DNA from: Clarireedia homoeocarpa
Lineage: Eukaryota > Ascomycota > Leotiomycetes > Helotiales > Rutstroemiaceae
Assembly (NCBI GenBank): GCA_001465935.1
Contig: LNKV01000045.1
Span: 62,001-126,000 of the forward strand
Direction: 5' to 3'
Length of the DNA: 64,000 nucleotides
This document shows positions 47,830-58,264 of the stretch, piece by piece (the stretch's first letter is position 1; every line of letters begins with the position of its first letter). The notes under the pieces are model-generated. The model made no database searches and was not told the DNA's origin. It saw nothing but the letters and a program-made list of their open reading frames with translations. The position numbers and the translations under genes are program-made.

Positions 47830-49535
47830 TCACCTTCCCCTCGGCACACTCCCCTCCATCCCCCAACTCTTCCTCAACGTCTTTCTCTCCCTAACCATCT
47901 TCGCGACCTGCCTCCCCACCTCTTCCCTCGCCCTCCTCCCCATCGAGAAATCATCCCAGAACAAATAATCCTCCGGATCCGCACATATCAACATCCCATT
48001 AACATCGACTAATTTCGCTCCTTCTTCCATTGGAATTCTCTTCTTCATCCCCTTTCCACTCAAACTCCTCCTGCCAGCACTCCTCTTCCCCATCCTCTTC
48101 CCATCAGCAAATTCATCTTCATCCTCACCTTCACTCTCCCTCAAACAAGGATCATATACAGAAATATACGGTGACTCCTTCGTTCCCAATCCATTCGCAT
48201 CCGAGATCCCGGCGTCTTGGAGTCGGTGCTCGAGGATGAGATCGAGAAGGTATTTATGCAGATCATAGTAGAAGACATCTTTAAGAGGAGGGGGGAGGGG
48301 ACTTGCGGTTTGCATTTCCGGGTTTGCATTAGCAACAGCATCTCGTTTCATCTGTGCTGCTTGCTCTTGGCCTTGCTCTTGGCCTTGCTGTTGGCCTTGC
48401 TCTTGGCCTTGCTCTTGACCCTGCTCTTGACCCTGCTCTTGTCCTTGCTCTTGTCCTTGCTCTTGCCCCTGATTTTGTCCTTGCTCTTGCCCCTGCTCTT
48501 GCCCCTGCTCTTGCCCCTGATTTTGCTGAAACCCCTGATCAAAAGTTTCCGGCACAACTGCATCCGCTTCTACTTGTGGCGCGACCTGCGGTTCCGGGAC
48601 ACCTTCCTGCTGGGTTTCTGGAGCTGGAGTTTCCGCCCCCGAAGTGTTTTCTTCTGCACTTTCTGGTGGTGATGATTCACGTTCCTCAGCCAATTCCGTC
48701 CACAATTTCGCAGACATCGCTTCCGGGGCTGTTGCAAACCAAGGTTTAAACCTATTCTCAATAGCCATTTCCCACTTGCTCAGCAGATAAATCGCGTTCT
48801 TTTGATTTTCAGCCACGGAACTTGGTTTTAGAGGGACGGGTCTCTGGGATAACCAGCCAGGGAGGAGTGTAGGATCGAACATTCTTGGGAGCACGACACG
48901 GAATTGGGGTTGGGATACGGAGCGGTTTTGGTGTGCAGAGTCTTCGATAATGTGGGTAGATTCCAAAGTACCGCGGTAATGAGCGTAGAGGTTATCCAGT
49001 TGGAAGAACATTTCCTCCGCAGCTGCATTGATGGCTGCCTGTGCTTTCGACATTTCGAGGCCAGCAAGATGCCATACATCCCATGTTCCAAAGGATAAAA
49101 TAAAGATGGTTTCTGTAACCTTTTTGGTGGGTGGAGGCATCGCAATGAAGGCTTCGATTTGAGCTTTAAAGTCGGGAAGCATTCCATCTGCGGCTTTCGA
49201 TTTCACATCAGACTGAGTAGTGTCGTGAAATGCGAGGCGATGTATTTCGTTCGAGACTAAGGCGCCGGTTGGAGGTGATGAGGGATATGCACTGCTTGGT
49301 TGTGAAGCTGCCATGTTAATGTGCGAGACGCATCCCAGCTATTGCATCAATCGAATTAGCATCAATTAATACCCGATGCCAAATGAGCAATAGGTAGGAC
49401 AGAAAACCCACGCGCATGTGTACATACCTCTTCGCACAAGATCTCGGTCCAGCTCTTCCCCTTTCCATCTTCATACTCCTCAATCGTGTTATCGACCCAA
49501 GAATCACCAAAAACGACCAATCTCAGACCTCTCTC

Positions 49536-49575
<40 letters not shown>

Positions 49576-49748
49576 CCGCCCGAAGCCCAATCCCAGACTT
49601 TGTCGCCAACATCATTTAAACTCGTTCCTCCTATTTCAATCTTTCTGAAATGTTCAGTAACCCGCGATTCCGGCAATAAAGTCAAGATCGTCAGTAAAGA
49701 TAGTACGGCGGCGAAAACTAAGGCACCCAGCCTTGTAAAAGCTCGCAT
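47830..49748 (-). CDS. GDSL/SGNH-like secreted or membrane-anchored protein with GQEQ repeats
   Basis: Two exons on the minus strand, 49748-49428 and 49338-47830 (609 aa); the intron starts GTATGT and ends ATAG, phase 0. The first ~27 residues are a hydrophobic signal or anchor (LGALVFAAVLSLLTILTLL). Exon 1 then has a run of about a dozen Asp (residues about 58-70) and block I of the SGNH fold, LVVFGDSWVDN (Ser about 83). Exon 2 has FILSFGTWDVWHLAG, a later SGNH block. About residues 310-370 are GQEQ repeats. The C-terminus reads DPEDYLFWDDFSMGRRARE where SGNH enzymes have D-x-x-H; here the His position is Ser. The fold points to an esterase or carbohydrate-acting hydrolase, but the missing His leaves activity in doubt. 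Confidence 0.8.
48358..48532 (-). repeat. Coding 12-bp minisatellite (GQEQ units)
   Basis: About 13-14 near-identical 12-base units (plus-strand unit like CTTGCTCTTGGC) encoding Gly-Gln-Glu/Asn-Gln on the minus strand inside the GDSL-like gene. Confidence 0.9.
49540..49578 (-). repeat. Coding trinucleotide repeat (GAT)n, poly-Asp
   Basis: About 12-13 consecutive ATC triplets on the plus strand, read as GAT (Asp) by the GDSL-like gene. Confidence 0.9.
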
Positions 49749-51371
49749 TTTTTCCCCTTCTCTTTGTCTCTTTTTTTCCCGGTCCCTTCTCTTTCTTTTA
49801 TCTCCCGACTATGGATTTTACAAACGAATGTGGTTGTGTTGTAAAAGGAGGGACAAGACAAGGCTACAAATCCAGCCTTGTTTTGATGATGGGTAGAAAT
49901 ATGATGGCGCCAAGCTTAGGGCGTCCAGTAAATTTAATTCACGATGCCTGCGAATGGGCTGCCAAGAGGGACGGAGGACCTGCAGGTGGGATGTGACAAG
50001 ACGGGAACGCGGCACAGGTGGTCGGAGAAGCAGGATGGAAAAGGAATGGAAGTATTGCGCAAAACAAGAAAGCTGGTGGTATCGGGGGGTCGTTTTCTCC
50101 AAATCTTTCAAGCAGGTCCTTGGTGAGAATGAACAAGTAAGTACAAGGAAAGGAAAAGCAAAGGCATGAATCGAAAGGAGAATACGAACGAGGGAAGTCT
50201 GATACGACGAGCGTTTGCAGGGAAGAATGGCGACAAAAGCTCATATGTATGCTATGTATGGTCAGGACGTACGCAAAGGCCTCGTAAGCATTTTCCCATT
50301 ACGAACGAATCCCTGTTGATGTTAATGTGAGGAGAGAAGAGAGAGCAGAGAGGATTCCGCCAACACGAGACAGTTTTCCTGAAGAGATCCCGTCGCACAT
50401 CCCGTGTCCCGTGTTTATGATCAGTTCCTCGCTGGTATCTTTGTTCCACTTCTCCGCGTGTCCTGTCTTGTTGTGTAGCCCACCTTGGATCGCATCAGAT
50501 CTTTGTTGCTCCTTCTGCGAGCACGGCTGCGCAAGAAACGGAACAGTCTGGACTATCGAAGATCCGAGACCATTCCGGGTTGAACCACGATAAGGCCATA
50601 AGGCCGCAAGGCCATAAGACCGTAATCGCTTCCAGGTGTCAATCAGCGAGTGGTGTCTTGCACAGGACCCATACGTACATAGATAGTACTTGTCCCTGCA
50701 GAACGGTCGTCGATGTACGTAGTCAGTTTGTTGCTTAAAATACATCTTTGGTGTGGCGTGCTTCCAGTTCTCATGTGATCTGGACAGAATCTATAAAGTC
50801 ATGTGACTTGGAATGGTTTAGTCACGTTGCTGCTGCGCAGGCTAAAAGAAAAAGAAAAAAAGAAAATGCAGAGCTGGCGTGGCTCGGCAGGGGATCTGCG
50901 CCGTTTCAGCTTGAGCATGGGTTCACATTACTGTACAAAGGTACATTACACACACAAGCTTTGATCTTCTCGTTCTGGAAGCTTTCTTTGGTGGATATAT
51001 CGCTGCTTCCGGTATTACTTGTAAGTTAGATACCTCGGCTCATTTATAACCATCCATATGCATATCCATATCCATATCCATATCCATATCCATATCCATA
51101 TCCATATCCATCTCCATTTCCATTTCCATTCACAATACCCAAGCTCAAGCTCGACCTATGCTGTACTTGTATAATCTACCTAATCCTCAGGCACCGACAC
51201 AGCCAGCTCCAGCGTAAACTCGTACATCCTTTTTCTTCAAAATGTCCCCCGCACCCAAATCGAAACGGCACTGAAGAAGAAATAAAAACAAGAGCATAAA
51301 CACCCCACATCATACAACGCCAGAAAGAGATGCGTTATCAAAAGATCTTTGGAAATGACCATGAATCAAAA
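49749..51371. other. Intergenic stretch between GDSL-like and Utp12-domain genes
   Basis: About 1.6 kb. It includes the GDSL-like promoter and a CATATC hexamer array at about 51061-51108. No gene recognised; several frames of 60-150 codons lack any recognisable features. Confidence 0.5.
51061..51108 (+). repeat. (CATATC)8 microsatellite
   Basis: Eight perfect hexamers followed by degenerate CATCTC/CATTTC units, non-coding. Confidence 0.9.
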
Positions 51372-52598
51372 TCATCTTCTCTTCGAGTACGCACCACCTA
51401 AACGTTGCATCTTGGATGGAGGAGGTCCTGATGTGGCAGCATCATCACTTTCATCTTTATCGCCTTGCTCGTCAATGTCATCGTGATCCACCTCATCTTC
51501 GTCCCCAGTATCAGCATCCGTGTCTTCGGCCTCATCGTCTATTAAATTGTCACCACCGTCGTCCTCTTCTTCATCGTCTGACTCTGGGACGAATCGTAAC
51601 ATGTCTTCCTCGTCAGAATCCGAAAGCTCCTCGATATCTCCGTTCGATTTCCCATTGACCATACCCTCCTCGTCATTGTCGCTTTCTTGTCCTTCCACAT
51701 AAATCACACCCTCGTCGTTGTCCTCGCTGTCCATTCGTTGGTTCTGCATTGACCTGCGCAATTGAATTTGTGCTTCCAACATATCCAACTTGCCTTTTAG
51801 CGACAAGAGATGCTGCAGGGCTCTCGACCGCTCATCAATAACCCTGTTCACTTCGGCCAACTTCTTAATCAATCCCTTCTGCGTGGCGAGGTATCCACCA
51901 TGTGTGATCATTGACCATTGGACCCAAACCATAAGACTTCCTGCTCTACCAGGTCTTCTATGTAATCTCTCGGCCAACTTCTGTAACAGCGTTGCCGCAA
52001 GGGGAGAATCGAGTCGTTGAATTGTAGTCTTTATGGTTTTTATATCACTGATCTGCAGACAGGATTCGAGCAAAGCCACATCGTTTGTTTTCAACGCCTG
52101 TGTAAGAACGGTTCCGAGAGATGCGCCAGTGGGTGGTTGAAGCCGTGAGCCTTGCGGATAGGCTAAAGCCTGTGCAGAAGGCTCTTCGAAGGCGGCATTC
52201 ACATCGATAGGTTCCGAAGCATGTGCTCGAACGAGATCACCAAAAGATGGTTCTCCAGTCTCCTCGGTATCTCCATCAGCAGCCTCTGCGGCTGCATCTT
52301 CCATTGCTACATCGGTGGGGTTCTCGGTCGGTTGCTCCTCATCCTTATCGTTCTCCGCATCACTCCCTTCCTCTTCTCCCTCTTCTCCCTCCTCCCCAAT
52401 GTCACTTGCATTTTCGGAATCGCTGGAGATCTCAATTGCTGTACCATTTGATATGCCGTTTGTTTTTGTTTTAGTCGCATGTCCTCCACCCGACACAACT
52501 GTCTTTGATTCATCTAAATGAATTGGTCCGAACGATTTGGCGGATTGCTTGACCATTGGCTGGCCAAGTTTGGTGGGGAGTTTCCGTTTGGCAGACAT
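51372..52598 (-). CDS. utp5: Utp12-domain nucleolar protein, probably Utp5 (SSU processome)
   Basis: Intronless, 408 aa. The first ~130 residues are charged and acidic with Ser-Asp-Ser clusters. The core (about 135-295) has LGTVLTQALKTNDVALLESCL, IKTTIQRLDSPLAATLLQKLAERLHRRPGRAG, WVQWSMITHGGYLATQ and RSRALQHLLSLKGKLDMLEAQI, the helical Utp12 C-terminal domain shared by Utp5/WDR43, Utp4 and related t-UTP proteins. The C-terminal third is very acidic and ends in a short basic tail. These proteins act early in 18S rRNA precursor assembly in the nucleolus. No WD40 propeller is present in the ORF, unlike yeast Utp5, so this may be the fungal short form. The Utp5 name is likely but not certain. Confidence 0.7.
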   Translation of the reverse strand: MSAKRKLPTKLGQPMVKQSAKSFGPIHLDESKTVVSGGGHATKTKTNGISNGTAIEISSDSENASDIGEEGEEGEEEGSDAENDKDEEQPTENPTDVAMEDAAAEAADGDTEETGEPSFGDLVRAHASEPIDVNAAFEEPSAQALAYPQGSRLQPPTGASLGTVLTQALKTNDVALLESCLQISDIKTIKTTIQRLDSPLAATLLQKLAERLHRRPGRAGSLMVWVQWSMITHGGYLATQKGLIKKLAEVNRVIDERSRALQHLLSLKGKLDMLEAQIQLRRSMQNQRMDSEDNDEGVIYVEGQESDNDEEGMVNGKSNGDIEELSDSDEEDMLRFVPESDDEEEDDGGDNLIDDEAEDTDADTGDEDEVDHDDIDEQGDKDESDDAATSGPPPSKMQRLGGAYSKRR

Positions 52599-52911
52599 TA
52601 TGCTTGTGCGTTTGTTGTGCGGTGTGAAAAAGAAACGGGTACGTGAAGGTGAAGGTGAAGGTGAAGGTGAAGGTGAATGTGATGGCGGGTGTATTTGTGC
52701 GAAAGGCGTTTGAGAAGGTCAGGTTGAGGATCTGTCCAATGGGAATTAATTGAGTCGTAATGGGTAGGTATTTGGATGTAGAGATAGAATCTGATCAAGA
52801 TATCGGCTTGACTCGAAGATTCAATCGAGGTGGGTGGTTGAGATTGAAGGAATTTCTTCTTGTGCAGAAGGGCTTGTAGCTATCAGTCTATCAACAAAAA
52901 CCTCTCCAACT

Positions 52912-52942
<31 letters not shown>

Positions 52943-55142
52943 CCTTGGGCATCAGATTAGAGAATCAAGGGATCACGTGCGCAGGTTATCCAGTGGCAGG
53001 CGTGCCATCTCGCGAAGGAGTCAATACGCGCGTCAGATCAGTGGGAGCTAATTCACCAATGTGGCTTATTTGTTCTCTATATTTTCATTGGCGGGTGGAG
53101 ATTATGCTTCGGCATTATTTGCATTAATCCTTGCATAAGTCGCTCTCGGCGCGCTCTCGTCTCGCTCGCTTCCCACCTTTGTACCACTCAGATAGAAGGT
53201 TTTGCATAGTTTTGGATGCTTTCTGCTAGTCGCTGCTCCCATCAACCCTTACCTCATTCTTAGTGGGGTGGCATTAGGATTCCATTGGTTCCTGCCCACC
53301 CAGTTACAGCATGTGGAAGAGGGCACTAGCCGCCAAAGCGGTTTAGCGCAATCACTTCCTCCTGGTCACTGACTTCGGTCGTTTAAATATGTTAATCGTG
53401 CATCCCCCCGAAATCTCTCGCTCTTTGCAACCAATTTTCCAAAGGACCTTTTTATTTTTGCGACGGCCTTCTCATTCGCCAACCGTCCCCAAGCACCGAC
53501 CACCGACACCGGCCATTGTCGTCTCTCGTCTCTCTTCGACCAAAGTACGCCAGTCCACGCCAACCACCCAAACACGCCAAATACGTCAAACACGTCAAAC
53601 ACGCCAAACACAAAGCACATGATATTCACATTCACATTCACATTCACACCCACACCCACACTTTTTATCCGACAGATTCATAAAAGCCACTCTTCACTCA
53701 TTTCCTATGTGTTGAAGTGTACCCCGTACTGATCCCGTACTCTTTTCTATTAATCTTCCTCTTCCTCTTCCCGTACCATTCTGGTTCGGGTTCTGTTGCT
53801 GGCTCTGCTTCTGGCTCTGCTTCTGGCTCTGCTTCTGGTTCTGCTTCTTGTTGCTGTCCCTTTCCCCTTGCCGCTCCCCGGTTCTGTCCTTTGAGGATAT
53901 ACTTCCTATCATCCTCCACCCAGACAAAACCTAGAAGACAAGGAAAGCCTTCCGATTGTGTTGCATTGCATTGCTTGCATTGCTTGCATCAAATCCAACA
54001 AACAGAACCACGACCACGAATAAACATCGGATCAAGGAAATTAAAATCGCAACGCTCGTTTGAGAGCCAGTCCATTTATTTCCATTTCCGGCTCGGGTCA
54101 ATCACAATTCCCGATCGTCCCGAGTGTGCCGAAAAAGAAAAAAAAGGCTAAGATTGACTTGAGGTTGAGTTTGAGATTGAACTTTCGTGTTTCGTGTTCT
54201 GCTATTTCCAAATCCCGGGGTCGCTTTCGCTAGCTGTACCTTCTTTTTTTTCTTTCTTCCAGAACATCCAAGGATCGCGACGCGCTTCACATTCTCACTC
54301 ACTCTGAACCACATTTTCTCTCTAAGAAAAGCTGCACGATTACCATCGCCGCCCAACAAATAGGAACCGAATACGAAAATTCGTAGCGGCGCGTTTATCG
54401 CTAGAGTTAGCACGAGATAAACCAACTACATCGCATTGCCACCCGCGGGCGTCACTTTTGTCGCGTCGCATCGTCCATCCATCGGAAGTCGGGATTGTTT
54501 GCATCTTTCACGAGATCACGATTCGCCGTCTCCACCTCCAAAAAGTAAACCGTTGAGTCAGGGTGGCAAGCTATCTTGAAATATAAGGCTAAGGTATGTA
54601 CGGCTGCAGTCTCATAATTTTCACAAAGCCTTGCCATTATCAACCAAATTCACCAAGTTCACCAAATTCCTCAAGTTCACCAAATTCCTTTGTCGCATTC
54701 ACATCCCACGCACGCAGCGCAGCGCAGCGCACAAGGCTACGTCAACTCAGGTATTAATAAAGACGACAGGTTCTAGGAACATTCTGCCTTCGCAACTACA
54801 CTCAGAGCTCCAGACTCTTCCACATCTTTTCGTTCCTCAGCTTCGCAGTACAGCCTTACAGCTTTGGTACTCTGCTGTCTCAATTGTCGCCGTACCTTCC
54901 TGATTCACTTTCCCGATATCGCGCGTTGAACGGCACAACCCAACTTACCACTTGTTTGAGACAACTTCCCACTACAACTTGCGCAAGAAACGCCAGCGAC
55001 CTTTCCACAATCCCACCTTGATCGAGCTTGTCCCGCGACGATTTTCATAGTTCCTTCGACTGCAGTGCTTGCTGCGAGCTTTCCTACCTTAATTTTGTCG
55101 CATTCAAATTCGCCTCTGTAGATAGAGGATCTCTGCTTGTTG
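52599..55142. other. Long divergent intergenic region
   Basis: About 2.5 kb between the Utp12-domain gene and bdf1, which diverge. Contains GAAGGT-type hexamers (about 52643-52677), a poly-T run of about 27 (about 52916-52942), ACACGTCAA-type and CATTCA-type repeats (about 53560-53660) and TCTGGCTCTGCT repeats (about 53795-53845). The right half, pyrimidine-rich with CATTCACA-like runs, probably includes a long bdf1 leader. No gene was confirmed. Confidence 0.5.
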
Positions 55143-58100
55143 ATGGCCGTCATGACCACGCAACATTCAGAAGGTCTGGCTTTGGAGCAAAAGACGGTGC
55201 CCGTTCCATCATCTGAAAAGATGGCTTTGGATCTCGATATCAACGGGTGAGTCCTCCACATAATCTTTCTTTCTTTCTTTCTTTCTTTTTCTTTCGTCCT
55301 GCAATTTGTACACTTATATTTATCAATAAATATCTCAAACAGAACCTCTACTCACGATGACTCCAAAACTGAACAACCGCTTCCTTCTGAAAATGAATTA
55401 AACATCACCCTTGAAGATTCATCGACTTCTGCTCCAGAAGTGAACGGAGAAGTGAATGCCAAAGCGCATTCTCTGAATAGTTCAATGGCTGCATCTACAT
55501 TACTGGAGTCAAATGCGCCAGACTCCTCTGATACCCCCAACATTTCTCAGCTTCCCGATTCTAGTATCACAGCAAATCTCACCGAGCCTATAGACCCCGC
55601 CTCCACTGAAGAGAGCGTTATTCCTACTCCCGATTTACCTACTTCTGCTGACGACATGATCGAATCCGCTGTTGAAAACGTCATATCAGAGACTGTTCCA
55701 CCTATCGTTGAAGCGCCAGTGTCGGATCTACGAGAAGACATCTCACCACTTACTAGAGAACCATCGGAGGGTTTGCGCCAACCTTCTCTGCCAGCGTCAG
55801 ATAAGAAGGATGAAGAATCGATCATACCAGATGAGCAGCCGAGCGAAAATAAGGAAGAGTCTCATGCGCCGGAAGAACTAGTCACTACAGCAGAACAATC
55901 CGCCATTGGACAGCCTTCAGCGCCAGATGGCAACATGGGTAAGGCAGAAGGTGAAACTACTACAGGAGAGCAACCAGTTGTCGAGGGTAAAGGCCCTTCG
56001 GATCCTATGCAAGAAGACATAAAGGACGAAACGTTAGTTGACGACATGAATCTTACATTTGATGCGCCTCGACCCGATATTCCCCCATCCTCACCCAATA
56101 ACGCGGCACCATCTGTTGACATGGATATCTCTCTACCACCAGCAGAGCCTGAACAACCCACCAAGGCTAAATCTCCTGCAGAGCTTAGCCCCAAGACCAA
56201 ACCGACTTCGAAAGATGTTGACATGGTTGATGCGCCAGTTCACGCACAAATCGCTAAGGTCGCGCGTGAGCGTGAGGATGATGATGATGATGAGCCCTTG
56301 GCCAAGCGCACGAAAACAGAGGAAGTGGAAGAGCCAAACGGTTCTCATGCGGCAACACCTGCAGCTTCTCAGAATGGCGCCAACGGTACCCCAAGACCAT
56401 CGGATTATGCCTCACGCCCAATCTCACATCACCAAATGCGAGAAATCAACAGAATTCTCAAGAACATTCTCAAGACCCAAGCTGGAAAGAATTTCAAGGC
56501 ACCTGTTGCAGTACTTTGGCCGGCATTTGCCGAATCATATGCCGCACGGATTCCAAATGAGATCGACCTTGGTACCATGGAGAAGAAGTTGAGAAACGGT
56601 ACTTACAAGACAATCAATGACCTGCGGGCGGATCTGGATCTTCTTTATGATAATGCAGTAACATTCAATGGTGAGGATCACCTTGTTGCGAAAGCTGCCA
56701 ATGACGTTAGAATGTCGATGTTTGAGAAGTTAGCAAACCTTCCACCGGAGCCACCAGCGGTAGCCAAGCCGGTCAAGAAGGCAAAGCGGCCGACACCTCC
56801 CGTTGTGGATACAGCACCACGTGCTCCTGTGGCTCGAAGACCATCCCGTGGATCAACTAGTGCTGTTGCTCCAGCCAGTACTACTGCTGCGCCAACATTT
56901 GCTCTTGATCCCGTCACCAGTACACCCTTAATCCGTCGCGACTCTACCAAAGATGGCAGACCTAAACGGGAGATTCACCCACCAAAGAACAAGGATCTGC
57001 CTTACTCTTCCATGAGGCCCAAGAGCAAGAAGTTCTCCACGGAGCTCAAATGGTGCGAAGAAGTGCTGGCCGAGCTGAAGAAGCCAAAACATTATCCTTA
57101 TTCAAACCCTTTCCTGCAGCCCGTTGACCCTGTCGCCCTTCAAATCCCCAACTATTTTACGGTTATCAAGCAGCCAATGGACATCTCTGTTGTTAGTGAG
57201 AAGCTTCATAATGGTAGCTACTCTAGGGCCAAGGAGTTCGAATCAGATGTGAGATTAATCTTCCAAAACTGCTTCAAGTTCAACCCCGAAGGAAATGGCG
57301 TCCGAACCATGGGTAAGGAGTTCGAGGAGGTCTTTAATACAATGTTGACCAAAAAGGACAAGTGGATCGCTGAACATCAACCTCAAGCTGCAACCCCTGA
57401 GAGGGAAGCCGAGAGTGAAGAGGAAGAAAGCGAGGAGGAGGCACAACCAGCACCTGGACCACCTCCTACTTCTCAATTCACAGAACGTCTTGTTGAAGAG
57501 CAGAATAAGCTCATTAATATGCTTGATAGAGGGGATGACGCAGATCTTATCAAGATGCAAAAGGATATGATTTCTGTCATCAAGAAGAGAGTTGACGAAG
57601 CTGCTGCTGCTGCCGCCGCCGCTGCAGCTGCATCGAAAAAATCTTCAAGCAAGAAAGCCAAGTCCGCTAAGCCAGCAAAGAAAGCCGTCCCAGCCAAGAA
57701 GACTCCTTCTGGACCGGCGAAAAAGACTGCTGGTCCTCGAAGGGAAAGGTATATGGGGACTTTGGAGAAGGAAGTCATCTCGAGTGGTATTGGTGCTTTG
57801 CCTGAGAATATCTCTAACGAAGTCATGACATTGATTAGGGCAGATCAGCCAAACATCGCTGTAAGTTTCCCCTCTCCATCACTTGATTGGCTTTACCTCA
57901 AGTTAATCAATCCGAGCAGACCGACGATGATGGAACCCTCGAACTTGACATCGACATGATCAGCGTACCGGTGCTCTGGAAAATCTACGACTTCATCAAG
58001 CAATACGCACCAGATGTTGAAGCCGCGGTCAAAGAGTCGTATGAGAAGAAAGAAGAGATCCGCGTCCCTGCCAAACCTATGCAGAAGAAGAAAAACAAGC

Positions 58101-58264
58101 CTATGTCGAAGAATGAACAGGAACGCAAGATCGCGCAGTTGAGGGATAAGATGCAGGAGTTTAGGGGGGCGGGGTCTAGATCGCAGGAACCGGTCGAGAG
58201 TGTGGAGACGAGGGCGCAGGATGAGAGTAGTGGGGATGATCCATCGGATTCGGAGGAGGAGTGA
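55143..58264 (+). CDS. bdf1: BET-family double bromodomain protein (Bdf1-like)
   Basis: Exons 55143-55246, 55343-57860, 57920-58264 (988 aa). Intron 1 is GTGAGT/AACAG, intron 2 GTAAGT/GCAG. Residues 1-390 are acidic and disordered-looking, with a KR-type element (LAKRTKTEE) that may be a nuclear signal. Bromodomain 1 is about 398-493 (MREINRILKNILKTQ...DLGTMEKKL...LLYDNAVTFNG), bromodomain 2 about 604-700 (WCEEVLAELKK...PVDPVALQIPNYFTVIKQPMDISVV...IFQNCFKFNP). Both keep the acetyl-lysine-binding Asn. A Glu-rich and coiled segment, an Ala run and a Lys/Ala-rich basic stretch follow, then the ET domain (about 836-908; ISSGIGALPENISNEVMTLI) and an acidic end. Such proteins bind acetylated histone H4 and recruit TFIID or SWR1. 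The second exon-exon junction falls inside the ET domain. Confidence 0.94.

Noticed and set aside
52860..53660. Short frames around the poly-T and CATTCA repeats as a possible small gene
   Set aside because: Every frame consists of translated simple repeats or breaks within a few dozen codons.
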